Assembly: GCF_009688945.1 (NCBI RefSeq)
Contig: NZ_AP021874.1
Coordinates: forward strand, 2,728,001 to 2,792,000
DNA length: 64,000 nt
Reading direction: 5' to 3'
Source: Desulfosarcina alkanivorans
GTDB lineage: Bacteria; Desulfobacterota; Desulfobacteria; Desulfobacterales; Desulfosarcinaceae
Made by a program: the position numbers and the translations under genes. The notes below the pieces were generated by a model that had not been told where the DNA came from, made no database searches, and saw only the letters and a program-made list of their open reading frames with translations. Below are positions 42,727-51,498 of the stretch, piece by piece (the stretch's first letter is position 1; every line of letters begins with the position of its first letter).

Positions 42727-43070
42727 TTTTCATCTCCTTTTTAATGATGGTAACCGAAAATAAATGCGCCGATCGAATCCTTCTGAACACGTCTCTGCAT
42801 GCACCCGGGAAAACAGACAAACTGATCAAAAACTGTTTTTCGGGTAAAGCCTACAGAGGCGTCCCCCTGCGAGTCAAGGGAAAATCCACAATTTGTATGC
42901 GGCGGCAATCCGGCTGAATACCCGCCAGGACATCATGCCGGCAGATGCCGCCTGATCCGGGCACGCTACCCATCCGTTATCCGGGCCCGCGCATGGTCCG
43001 GCGAAACCCCGAAAACGAGAGGTACCGGAGATGCCCAGCCGTCTTCCATCAGCGGCCGTCCCCGTCCGGC
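42727..43070. other. 344-bp intergenic region
   Basis: Upstream of the coiled-coil protein gene and downstream of the ABC ATPase gene (both minus strand). It contains the weak promoter-like pair near 42849-42877 (minus strand, TTGACT, 18-bp spacer, TAGGCT). No gene or repeat was recognised. Confidence 0.4.
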
Positions 43071-43871
43071 TCAGGCCTCAGCACCCAGCAGCACCTCGTC
43101 ATTTTCAAAGGCTTTTCGGCGGATGGTTGAGAACATCTCCAGCAGCTTGGGCACGGTCAGTTTATCTTTGTCCGCACCGGATACGTCGATAATCACTTCA
43201 CCGGCATCCATCATCAGCAAACGGTTCCCGAAAGCGATGGCGTGGTTCATGTTGTGGGTGATCATCATGGTGGTCAGGCGGTGCTCGGTGACAAACCGGG
43301 TGGTCAGGTCCATCACGATGGCGGCGTTGCGCGGATCCAGGGCCGCCGTGTGCTCGTCGAGCAGCGCGATGTCCGGATCGGAAAGCACCATCATCAGCAG
43401 GGTCAATGCCTGGCGCTGGCCGCCGGACAGGGTACTGACGTTCTCCTTCATCCGCGATTCGAGCCCCATCCTCAATTGGATCAGCTGGTCGCAGAAATAG
43501 GCTCGCCGCTTGCGGTTGAGGCTGATCACCGGCCACTTGAATCCTTTTTTGCAGGTAATCATCATATTGTCTTCCAGGGTCATGTTGGAGGCGGTGCCCG
43601 CCAGCGGGTCCTGGAAGATCCGGCCCATGGTTCTGGCACGCCGGTACTCCGGCTGGCCGGTGACATCCTCCCCCTTGATGAGGACCTTGCCGGACGTGGG
43701 GGTCAGCGTTCCGGAAATCAGGTTGAACAGGGTGGTCTTGCCGGCCCCGTTGCTGCCGATGATGGTGACGAACTCGCCGGCGTCCACGGTCAGGTTCAGG
43801 TCCCGGATCACCGTTTTGGCATTGGGGGTCCCCGCGTGAAAGGTACAGTTGAGGTCCTGCAGGCGGATCAT
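43071..43871 (-). CDS. ABC transporter ATP-binding protein (tryptophan-type transporter)
   Basis: 266 residues from ATG 43871. Walker A GSNGAGKTT, signature LSGGQRQAL and Walker B ALLDEHTAAL are intact; the Glu-His switch is in TMMITHNMNHA. It overlaps the permease stop by 4 bp (ATGA), so it is the last gene of a three-gene import unit with a permease and a PF04392-type binding protein. Nearby trpR makes tryptophan or an indole compound the likely cargo (inference). Confidence 0.92.
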   Translation of the reverse strand: MIRLQDLNCTFHAGTPNAKTVIRDLNLTVDAGEFVTIIGSNGAGKTTLFNLISGTLTPTSGKVLIKGEDVTGQPEYRRARTMGRIFQDPLAGTASNMTLEDNMMITCKKGFKWPVISLNRKRRAYFCDQLIQLRMGLESRMKENVSTLSGGQRQALTLLMMVLSDPDIALLDEHTAALDPRNAAIVMDLTTRFVTEHRLTTMMITHNMNHAIAFGNRLLMMDAGEVIIDVSGADKDKLTVPKLLEMFSTIRRKAFENDEVLLGAEA

Positions 43872-44764
43872 GCGGCGGTGCCTCCCTTTCCGCGAATGCG
43901 ACGGTAGTTGGTCACGGCCAGGGAGGCGATGATCAGGATGCCGGCGATCAGCTTCAGGTCGTTGGGGGTCATGTTGATATAGTAGCCGTAAAAACGGCCC
44001 AGGTACATGATGGCCTTGAACAGGATCGCGCCCAGGATCACCCGCAGGGTAAGCATGCCGATACGATTGGACTTGATGATAAACTCGCCCAGCATGACCG
44101 AGGCCAGCCCGGACACCACGATCCCCTGCCCCAGGTTCACGTCGGCAAACCCCTGATACTGGGCGGCGAAGGCGCCGGACAGGGCCACCAGCCCGTTGGA
44201 CAGCCCCACGCCGATAAGCTTGAGCGTGGCCGGGTTGACCCCCTGGACCCTGACCATCTGCTCGTTGTTGCCCAGGGCACCGAACACCAGGCCCATGTCC
44301 GTGTGGAAGAACAGGTCCAGCGCAAACTTGACGGCCAGAACGACCAGGGCAAAAAAGATCAGGGATGCCCATTCGGCGGGAATCACCCCCCGGGCGGCAG
44401 CCGTGACATGCGTGATAATCGTATCCACCCGCAGCAGGGGCAGGTTGGCCCGGTTGTCCAGTATGCGGATGTTGACCGAATAGAGCATGGTCATGGTGAG
44501 GATGCCGGCCAGCAGGTGCGGTACCTTGAGCCGGTTGTGGATGGCCGCGGTGACGAATCCGGCCAGCACCCCGCCGGCAAAGGCCAGCAGCAGTCCGGTC
44601 ACCGGGTTCATGCCACCGGTCAGCGATGTGGCCATGATTACGGCGCCCATGGGAAAACTGCCGTCCACGGTAAGATCCGGAAAGTCGAGAATGCGGAAGG
44701 TGAAAAACACCCCCAGGGCCATGATGGCGTATATCAGCCCTTCGACAAAAATTCCTTCAAGCAT
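43868..44764 (-). CDS. ABC transporter permease (tryptophan-type transporter)
   Basis: 298 residues from ATG 44764 with about eight or nine membrane helices: LIYAIMALGVFFTFRILDF at the start, VTGLLLAFAGGVLAGFVTAA, and GVGLSNGLVALSGAFAAQYQGF. These match the BPD_transp_2-type permeases that pair with PF04392 binding proteins (TrpY-like). No strong SD is visible. Upstream, between it and the binding protein, lies a 109-bp repeat. Confidence 0.88.
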   Translation of the reverse strand: MLEGIFVEGLIYAIMALGVFFTFRILDFPDLTVDGSFPMGAVIMATSLTGGMNPVTGLLLAFAGGVLAGFVTAAIHNRLKVPHLLAGILTMTMLYSVNIRILDNRANLPLLRVDTIITHVTAAARGVIPAEWASLIFFALVVLAVKFALDLFFHTDMGLVFGALGNNEQMVRVQGVNPATLKLIGVGLSNGLVALSGAFAAQYQGFADVNLGQGIVVSGLASVMLGEFIIKSNRIGMLTLRVILGAILFKAIMYLGRFYGYYINMTPNDLKLIAGILIIASLAVTNYRRIRGKGGTAA

Positions 44765-44844
44765 GGTGGTTTCGTTTGTTTTTTTGACCGGTTGGCGATG
44801 ACAACCCAAGCCGGCATGTTACCAATCCAAGGATAATCAATACC

Positions 44845-44953
44845 ATTCAGGAGTCAGAATCCAGAAGGAGGAAGCCGGCTGTGCCGTCATCGTCTGAATC
44901 GATCGGGCGAAGCGTGTACACCCCTTCTGAATGCTGACGCCTGACGCCTGAAT
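44845..44953. repeat. 109-bp imperfect inverted repeat inside the transporter operon
   Basis: The left end ATTCAGGAGTCAGAATCC, then AGAAGG, and the right end CCTTCTGAATGCTGACGCC, then TGACGCCTGAAT, are near complements around a GC-rich centre with CGATCG. It separates the binding-protein gene from the permease. It could be a transcript-stabilising or attenuating hairpin, or a small mobile repeat. Confidence 0.7.
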
Positions 44954-44984
44954 ACCCGAAAGGCCCTGCCTGGATGGACAGACA

Positions 44985-45974
44985 CTATCGTCTGATCAGC
45001 TTCCCATCCTCGATAATGCTGTTGGCATTGGCGATGACATCTTCCGGGAAGGTCAGCCCCAGTTCGTTGGCCACATCCAGGTTGATCAGCAGATCCACGT
45101 CGGACGCATCGGTCATGAACAGGGTGGGGATGTCTGCCGGTTTTTCTCCATCGAGGATACGAACCACCAGGCGGCCGGTGGCCTTGCCCATCTTGTAGTA
45201 GTCGAACCCCCAGGCAGCCAGCACCGGGGTCGTTTCGGCGCTGCTGGGATCGGCGGACATCACCGGAATCCCGTATTTATGGGCCACACTGGTCACGGCG
45301 GCCAGGGCGGACACCACGGTATTGTCGTTGGAGATGTAGATGCCGTCGACCCTGCCGGCGATGGTCTGAACGGCCTGTTTGACTTCGGCGGAGTTGGACA
45401 CGGTGGTTTCGATGAACTTGATGCCCATCCGCTTGCAGACCTGCCGGGCGATGGCGGCCAGGCTCACGGCGTTGGCCTCGCTGCTGGCGTAGACGTGGCC
45501 CAGGCTTTTGATCGGCTTGATGCGGTTGAGCAGTTCTATCTGCGCTTTGACCGGGGTCATGTCGGAAATGCCGGCAATGTTTTTCTCACCCTTTTCCGTT
45601 GACCCGATCAGGCCGGCCCCCACCGGATCGGTAACGGCACTGTATATGACCGGCCGGTCCCTGAGTGCATTGACCAGGGCCTGGGCCGTGGGGGTGGCGA
45701 TACCGACCGCCAGGGTCACATTTTCAGCCTTGAATTTCTGGGCGATGGAGGAGGCGGTGGACATTTCCCCGTTGGCATTCTGCGTGTCGAACCGCGCATC
45801 GGGATACCCGGCCCTGACCGCTTCCTGGATTCCTTTTTCAATGGCATCCAGGGCCGGATGGGCCACAATCTTGGAAATGCCGATAAGCACCGTGTCCGAC
45901 GCAGCGGCGGGTGCGGCCAGACCCGCCGTGACAAAAAGAAGCAACGACGCCAGGGCACAGAATCGTTTTTTCAT
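44985..45974 (-). CDS. ABC transporter substrate-binding protein (PF04392, TrpX-like)
   Basis: 329 residues with a typical Sec signal peptide (about 1-25, ending PAAAS). The body starts VLIGISKIVAHPALDAIEKGIQEAV and contains VTLAVGIATPTAQALVNAL, VYASSEANAVSLA and GIPVMSADPSSAETTPVLAAWG. These define the TrpX group of binding proteins for tryptophan or tyrosine. SD AAAGGA precedes the ATG. It is first in the operon, and trpR lies divergently 181 bp upstream. In Streptococcus, trpXYZ is likewise a tryptophan-regulated importer. Confidence 0.88.
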   Translation of the reverse strand: MKKRFCALASLLLFVTAGLAAPAAASDTVLIGISKIVAHPALDAIEKGIQEAVRAGYPDARFDTQNANGEMSTASSIAQKFKAENVTLAVGIATPTAQALVNALRDRPVIYSAVTDPVGAGLIGSTEKGEKNIAGISDMTPVKAQIELLNRIKPIKSLGHVYASSEANAVSLAAIARQVCKRMGIKFIETTVSNSAEVKQAVQTIAGRVDGIYISNDNTVVSALAAVTSVAHKYGIPVMSADPSSAETTPVLAAWGFDYYKMGKATGRLVVRILDGEKPADIPTLFMTDASDVDLLINLDVANELGLTFPEDVIANANSIIEDGKLIRR

Positions 45975-46048
45975 GAACTTTTTTCCTTTCCTTTTTACAG
46001 ATTTTTCTTTATGTTCTGTCAGGCAGAAACAAAATTGCCAAGCCCTTA

Positions 46049-46058
46049 CCTATATAGG
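46049..46058. promoter_or_regulatory. Candidate operator between trpX-like and trpR genes
   Basis: A perfect 10-bp palindrome CCTATATAGG lies in the AT-rich divergent region. Its CTA/TAG half-sites recall the CTAG halves of TrpR operators, but the spacing differs, so the match is loose. Confidence 0.3.
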
Positions 46059-46154
46059 CAGGCAAGCAAAATCAAGCCATTTTTCCCTGTTGCGCCAATG
46101 AACACCCAAACGGATCGACCCGGCAAAATTCAGACTTAACCAAAGGCCGTCCCC

Positions 46155-46442
46155 ATGAAAACTGTTACCCGGGAACTGATGAACGTCTTCGCCCGGACCA
46201 ACGACCTCAAAGAGATGGAAGCGCTGTTCCGGGAGATCTTCACCCCCAGCGAGATCGACACCCTCACCCTTCGCTGGCAACTGCTCAAGGACCTGTACGA
46301 AGGCAAGACCCAGCGCAGGATTGCCGCCGAACATAAGATCAGCCTCTGCAAAATCACCCGAGGCTCAAAGTTGCTCAAGGCCAGGGGAAGCTACCTGAAA
46401 AAAGTGCTGGACGAACTCTACGAAAAAAGGGACGGGGACTGA
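46155..46442 (+). CDS. trpR: TrpR-family repressor
   Basis: 95 residues, all helical. The segments LFREIFTPSEIDTLTLRWQLLKDLYEGKTQRRIAAEHKI and KITRGSKLLKARGSYLK show the TrpR helix-turn-helix and the conserved core. It would bind DNA when loaded with tryptophan. Its divergent position beside a TrpX-like importer strongly suggests it represses that importer when tryptophan is abundant. No SD was clearly seen before 46155. Confidence 0.88.
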   Translation: MKTVTRELMNVFARTNDLKEMEALFREIFTPSEIDTLTLRWQLLKDLYEGKTQRRIAAEHKISLCKITRGSKLLKARGSYLKKVLDELYEKRDGD

Positions 46443-46533
46443 CCGGCCTCCCACATACACAGGCGACCGGAATTGAGGCCGGGGAATCCTAAAACGGCGG
46501 ACCGGCCATGCAGCCGGCACCGGGCCACGGTGG

Positions 46534-47364
46534 TCAGCGTTGGTCCCACCAGGAGATAACCGGCGGGTTGCGCAGGGGCTGGCGCTTGTAGGCGAACCGG
46601 GGATATCCCAGCATCAATGCGCCGAAGGAGTGGTGGCCGTCGGGAAGGGCCAGGGCCTTCACCAGGGGCGGAAAACTCATCAATGCCGCATGGAAGTAGC
46701 CGGCCCAGCAGCTTCCCAGCCCCATGGATACGGCGGCCAGTTCCATGTATGCGAGGGCAGTGATACAGGCGGCCGGGGCCGTTCGATCGGTTTTCTCGGC
46801 ATGGGTCACGACCAGCACCGGTGCGCCGCGCAGGATCACATCGGTTCCGGCCTCCCAGCGGCGGATGGCGCGGGGCATGTTCAGACCGTCGGCGATTTCC
46901 GGCTGGTTGTCGGCCATCCAGCGCATCCAGTCGATGACGGTCCCCGCCAGTTGCCTGACCCGGTCCTTATTGTCGATGACCCGCCACCGGGGGCTCTGGA
47001 AATTGTGTCCCGAGGGCGCGTGGCTGGCAATCCCGATCAACCGGGTGAGTGTGCCCCGGGGAACCGGCTGGTCCTTGTATGCCCGAATGGATCGCCGGCT
47101 GCGAAGAAAATGCTCACACTGCTCGACAGTCAACGCCAGTTCCTTCCGGACGGGCGGGCATTGCCGGGCCGTCATCTTCGCGTGAGAAATACTGGCGGTG
47201 GGGCACACCGCCACGCAATGCCCGCAGGCGATGCACAAGTCGGCCGCGTCTGCGGACGGCGAGGGCAGTTCCCCCCTGGAAAAATCAATAATGCCCATCG
47301 GGCAGACGGCGGCACAGATGCCGTCCCGGTTGCAGGTCTTCTCGTCGATGGTCAACACGGTCAT
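46534..47364 (-). CDS. Nitroreductase-family protein with N-terminal 2x[4Fe-4S] ferredoxin domain
   Basis: 276 residues. An N-terminal ferredoxin (about 1-60) has CNRDGICAAVCP and CIACGHCVAVCP, followed by a flavin-binding nitroreductase fold with SRRSIRAYKDQPVPR, HAPSGHNFQSPRW and the C-terminal GALMLGYPRF. FMN and two iron-sulfur clusters probably pass electrons from reduced ferredoxins to an unknown acceptor. Common in strict anaerobes. SD GGAGAT before the ATG. Confidence 0.9.
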   Translation of the reverse strand: MTVLTIDEKTCNRDGICAAVCPMGIIDFSRGELPSPSADAADLCIACGHCVAVCPTASISHAKMTARQCPPVRKELALTVEQCEHFLRSRRSIRAYKDQPVPRGTLTRLIGIASHAPSGHNFQSPRWRVIDNKDRVRQLAGTVIDWMRWMADNQPEIADGLNMPRAIRRWEAGTDVILRGAPVLVVTHAEKTDRTAPAACITALAYMELAAVSMGLGSCWAGYFHAALMSFPPLVKALALPDGHHSFGALMLGYPRFAYKRQPLRNPPVISWWDQR

Positions 47365-47804
47365 TTTTTATCTCCGCATCAATGTTGCAGAATTGTGGCC
47401 TGCCTGAGAATTTCTCTATCTTCCCCGGTTTTAGGCCCCCTGTTCGTAACACCGGTGACGCACCGGGATTGCCACGTCGCCCGGATCGCAAGGCGGGAGA
47501 ATCGACAATAGCAGCGCTGTCGATCCTGTTTTTCGACTATTTTTCCGTTGATGTCAACGACAAGGGGTAAATCCTCCCCGCGCCAGGCGATAGGGAATGC
47601 GCTCGCTTTTTCGGTTCACCGATGGTGAAGTCATGACAGAAATTCGAATGATGAAGGCCGGGGCGAAAAAAAATTCGGAGGCGGGGGCCCGAAGCACTCA
47701 AATTCATAGCACCCCAATGCTTCACGGGATACCCCGCCTCCACGAAAATGGCAAGGACGCATCATTTCCGACTGTTTATAATTCCATCGAAAGCGAGCCG
47801 GCGA
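47365..47804. other. 440-bp region without a supported gene
   Basis: Lies between the end of alkaline phosphatase and the start of the nitroreductase (both minus strand). It should carry the nitroreductase promoter. Short open frames here were judged non-coding (Arg-rich or no start signal). No terminator or repeat of note. Confidence 0.5.
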
Positions 47805-49436
47805 TCATCGGTTCGTGATGGCTTCAATGGCGTAGCGGCTCAGTTGCGTGTGGTGCAGCACATCACCGAACGGTGCCATCGCCTCCGGTGCGCCCTTGGC
47901 AAACACGAGAACCGGTGTAGCCGTGTGCGTGCCACTATTCCAGACCACCATCTGGTCAGCCGCCACCTCTCTGGCCAACAGATTCTGGCGGTTGTCGTCG
48001 GTCTGATAAACGAAGAAGGAGCCGGTCGGACCCATTTTAGGAACCACGTTGGTCCCCAGATAGCTGTGCCCGTCTACGAAAAATGGATTCTCTTCGGTAG
48101 CCAGGACCCTGGCGGCCTGGTCTTCGCTTATTTCGAACTCCGTGTACGCATTGACGATTTCCGCCAGCATGGCCGGCGTCTGCTGTTCCTTGGGCAGGCT
48201 GTCAAACTTGCCGTAAAAAATATCGCCGTAGCTCAGTTGCTGGCTGTAAATTTTGTCCAGCACCTCTGGATTGCCGAAGTTGTACCCGGGTTTGAATTCT
48301 CTTCCCTGAAACAGAGAACCCGGCAGAGTCATTCCCTGGGGGAGGTCGCTCGCGTTGTAGCTAATCCCGAACCCCCCGGTCGTGTGATCAGCCGTCACGA
48401 TAACCAGGGTGTCATCGCGGTTTTCCGCCCAGTCCAATACATAGTCTACGGTCTCGTTGAGCCTCATCATCTCATGAAGCATCAACCCGGTATCGTTATA
48501 GTGAGCGGCCCAGTCGATCATACCGGCCTCGATCATCAGGAAGAACCCCTTGTCATTTTTTGACAACAGCTCCAGCGCCTTTGCAGACATCTCCTTCAAC
48601 GTGGGAATGGTCCGCTCGGGGCTGTTCAGGCTGTGGGTCACCTTGATGCCGTCGGGCATGGCCGAGTATGCGAACAGGCCTAACACCTTGCCCTGGGCCG
48701 CTTCCATCTGGGACCGGTTAAAGGCCAGGTCATAGCCCTTTTCCCGGGCCTCCTTGAGCAGGTTCCGCTCGTCTTTGCGTTTGGACTTGATTTTGACGGA
48801 GCCCTGGGTCATCTGCTCCAGCTCTTTTCTCACCGCGGAGTCCTTATCATTGGCCGATTTGGGAATCCAATAGCGCAATCCCCCCGAGAGCATCACATCG
48901 GGGCCGGCATTCAACATGTCGACGGCAATTTCGTTTTCCAGGCTGCGATGGGGCTGATGCGCGGCAAAGGCCGCCGGTGTCGCATGGGTGAGGCGGGTAT
49001 CCGAAACGAGCCCGGTCGACTTGCCCGTTTGGATTGTTTTTTCTAAAATTGTCTCCACCGGATTGCCGTCCTTGTCGGCACCGATCATCTCCGATCCGGC
49101 AAATTGGCCGGTGGCCAGCTGGGTTCCGGACGCGGCGGAATCCGTAACGAGAACACCGCTGGGGTAAGTCATCGAGAGTCCCATCACCCCCCCGTCGTCC
49201 ATCAACCGGTCAAAGGCTGTTTTTCTATTCTTGATGACCGTCCGGGGCGCCTGCCTGGCGTAGGACAGCAGCAGGCCGACCTGCTCCGGGCCCATGCCGT
49301 CGCCGATAATCATAATTACATTTTTGGTCGGCGCTGCATCCGGCGCTATCCCGCGGCCCAGCGTACCGGAACAGCCGGCAGCGACCATGACCGTAACCAA
49401 TGACAATACGACGAACCGGACCATTTTCTTTTTCAT
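47805..49436 (-). CDS. phoA: Alkaline phosphatase, lipoprotein form (PhoA family)
   Basis: 543 residues. Lipoprotein signal with lipobox VAAGC (Cys22). Metal and catalytic motifs: NVIMIIGDGMGPEQV, the nucleophile loop VLVTDSAASGTQLATG (Ser in TDS), GLVSDTRLTHATPAAF and LVIVTADHTTGGFG. The enzyme hydrolyses phosphomonoesters outside the inner membrane, normally for phosphate scavenging. RBS AGGAGCGAGG. No Pho-box was recognised upstream. The following convergent stretch contains a hairpin/terminator region. Confidence 0.9.
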   Translation of the reverse strand: MKKKMVRFVVLSLVTVMVAAGCSGTLGRGIAPDAAPTKNVIMIIGDGMGPEQVGLLLSYARQAPRTVIKNRKTAFDRLMDDGGVMGLSMTYPSGVLVTDSAASGTQLATGQFAGSEMIGADKDGNPVETILEKTIQTGKSTGLVSDTRLTHATPAAFAAHQPHRSLENEIAVDMLNAGPDVMLSGGLRYWIPKSANDKDSAVRKELEQMTQGSVKIKSKRKDERNLLKEAREKGYDLAFNRSQMEAAQGKVLGLFAYSAMPDGIKVTHSLNSPERTIPTLKEMSAKALELLSKNDKGFFLMIEAGMIDWAAHYNDTGLMLHEMMRLNETVDYVLDWAENRDDTLVIVTADHTTGGFGISYNASDLPQGMTLPGSLFQGREFKPGYNFGNPEVLDKIYSQQLSYGDIFYGKFDSLPKEQQTPAMLAEIVNAYTEFEISEDQAARVLATEENPFFVDGHSYLGTNVVPKMGPTGSFFVYQTDDNRQNLLAREVAADQMVVWNSGTHTATPVLVFAKGAPEAMAPFGDVLHHTQLSRYAIEAITNR

Positions 49437-49538
49437 TTTGCCTCGCTCCTATTCAGGTGGTTGGTGTTATGTAAACCCCGCCGCAAGCGGCGGGGAAACA
49501 GGCCAGGGGTCGGGGTGAAGACAAGGTGGACAGATGAG

Positions 49539-49643
49539 AAAAAAGCCCAAACAGGCGTTTCGCCATTCTCGGAAAAAAGAGGAAGGACATGATTTTATGG
49601 GGTTGCGCGCATGTCTTCATCTCAAAAGGCGAAACGCCTGTTT
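49539..49643 (-). terminator. Probable terminator region of the liv/AOR/GMC operon
   Basis: A 16-bp inverted repeat (49549-49564 and 49628-49643, AAACAGGCGTTTCGCC and complement) spans 95 bp. Each arm also forms its own small hairpin (GGCG/CGCC). On the minus strand the final arm is followed by GGGCTTTTTT (49539-49544), so it can stop transcription coming from the GMC dehydrogenase gene. Confidence 0.45.
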
Positions 49644-49695
49644 TAGGAAAAGGCAATGTGCGGCAATCGTCTGACCCGGATCGGGCAACGACGCC

Positions 49696-51360
49696 CTATG
49701 CGCCTTTCTTCTCCGGCTGATGTTTGTAAAAGGGCGACGATGAGGGTGGAACCAAGGTGTTGCCCAGGATCAGGTCGGCCGCCTTTTCGGCAATCATCAT
49801 CACCGGCGCGTAGATATTCCCGTTGGTCACATAGGGCATCGCCGATGCATCCACCACACGGAGGTTCTCCATGCCGTGGACCTTCATGCTGTCCGGGTCC
49901 ACCACGGCCATGGGGTCCGTACCCATCTTGCAGGTACACGAGGGGTGCAGGGCGGTTTCACCGTCCGCAGCCACCCAGTCCAGTATCTCCTGGTCGGTTT
50001 CAACGGACGGGCCGGGAGACACCTCTCCGCCATTGAAGGGGTCGAATCCCGGCTGGTTCATGATCCTGCGGGCACAGCGGATGGCCTCCACCCACTCGCG
50101 GCGGTCCTGGTCGGTGGAAAGATAGTTGAACCGAAGGGCCGGATACTGCCGGGGGTCGGCGGACTTGATCTTCACCGATCCTCTGGCGTCGGAGTACATG
50201 GGCCCCACGTGGACCTGGTAGCCGTGACCGCCGGAGGGAGACGATCCGTCGTAGCGGACGGCCACGGGCAGGAAGTGAAACTGGAGATTCGGGTAGGCCA
50301 CATCGTCGTTGCTGCGAATGAACCCGCCGGCCTCGAAGTGGTTGGTGGCCGCCGCCCCGCTGCGGTGAAAGAGCCACCGGTACCCCACCAGGGGCTTGTT
50401 GTACCACTGCATCGCCGGGTACATGGACACCGGCTGTTTGCATGCATACTGCACATAGACCTCCAGATGGTCCTGGAGGTTCTCCCCGACCCCGGGAAGA
50501 TCGTGCACCGGCCGGACGCCCGCGCGCTCCAGTTCGGCGGCGTTGCCCACCCCGGAAACCTGGAGCAGCTGGGGAGAATTGATGGCGCCGCCGCAGCAGA
50601 TGACTTCTCCACCGTATACCTTGCGCGCAGCCCCTTTTGCCTTGACATACTCGACACCCACGGCCTTTTTCCCGTCGAAAAGGATTCGATTGGCAAAGGC
50701 CCGGCAGACCACGGTCAGGTTGGGGCGGCCTTTGACCGGATGCAGGTAGGCCCGCGCCGCACTCAGGCGGCGGCCGCGGTAGATATTGCGGTCAAAGGCA
50801 CCGAATCCTTCCTGGCGGTATCCGTTGACATCATCCGTCAAGGGGTACCCGGCCTCCTGAACCGCCTTGAGAAAGGCGCCGAAAAGCGGGTTTTTACAGG
50901 GGCCGGTTTCAAGAAGCAGGGGCCCGTTGACGCCATGGTATTCGTCGGCACCGATCAGGCGGGTCTCCGCCCGTTTGAAGTAGGGCAGGTTGTGGGCGTA
51001 GTCCCAGTTCTCCATACCGGCATCCCGGCCCCAGCGTTCGTAGTCCATGGCGTTTCCACGGATGTAGATCATCCCGTTGATGCTGCTGGAACCGCCGAGC
51101 ACCTTGCCGCGCCCATGAAAAACACGCCGGTTATTCATGTGCGGCTCCGGTTCGCTCTCGTAACACCAGTCGTATAATTTATTGCCCAGCGGGACGGTCA
51201 GTCCGGCAGGCATGTGGATGAAAATGTCCCATATGTAATCGGGGCGCCCGGCTTCCAGCACCAGTACCCGGTTTTCCGGATTGGTGCTGAGCCGATTGGC
51301 CAGCGCACAGCCTGCGGAACCGCCGCCGACGATAATGTAGTCATAGTTTCCGGTTTTCAT
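49696..51360 (-). CDS. GMC-family alcohol dehydrogenase (choline-dehydrogenase-like, FAD)
   Basis: 554 residues. FAD-binding [18 protein letters not shown] at the N-terminus, [20 protein letters not shown], and the catalytic His region [19 protein letters not shown]. It oxidises a primary alcohol to aldehyde. Closest known type is BetA-like; however, the neighbours are an aldehyde:ferredoxin oxidoreductase and an importer, not betaine-aldehyde dehydrogenase, so the substrate may be another alcohol. RBS AGGAG. Last gene of the operon running from 59490 to 49696. Confidence 0.88.
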   Translation of the reverse strand: MKTGNYDYIIVGGGSAGCALANRLSTNPENRVLVLEAGRPDYIWDIFIHMPAGLTVPLGNKLYDWCYESEPEPHMNNRRVFHGRGKVLGGSSSINGMIYIRGNAMDYERWGRDAGMENWDYAHNLPYFKRAETRLIGADEYHGVNGPLLLETGPCKNPLFGAFLKAVQEAGYPLTDDVNGYRQEGFGAFDRNIYRGRRLSAARAYLHPVKGRPNLTVVCRAFANRILFDGKKAVGVEYVKAKGAARKVYGGEVICCGGAINSPQLLQVSGVGNAAELERAGVRPVHDLPGVGENLQDHLEVYVQYACKQPVSMYPAMQWYNKPLVGYRWLFHRSGAAATNHFEAGGFIRSNDDVAYPNLQFHFLPVAVRYDGSSPSGGHGYQVHVGPMYSDARGSVKIKSADPRQYPALRFNYLSTDQDRREWVEAIRCARRIMNQPGFDPFNGGEVSPGPSVETDQEILDWVAADGETALHPSCTCKMGTDPMAVVDPDSMKVHGMENLRVVDASAMPYVTNGNIYAPVMMIAEKAADLILGNTLVPPSSSPFYKHQPEKKGA

Positions 51361-51498
51361 TTTTACTCCTCATGGGTTGCACGGATGGCTGCATTGAGCC
51401 ACCCCCTGACACACCGCCGGACAGCCATTCTGAAAGCACGCTGAACGAATGGCGTCCTGTACCAAACGGGAAGGCCTGCCGGGTCGACCGGCTCCTTT

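Noticed and set aside
47597..47818. 73-codon frame between alkaline phosphatase and nitroreductase
   Set aside because: No RBS, no recognisable fold, extends into the alkaline phosphatase coding end.
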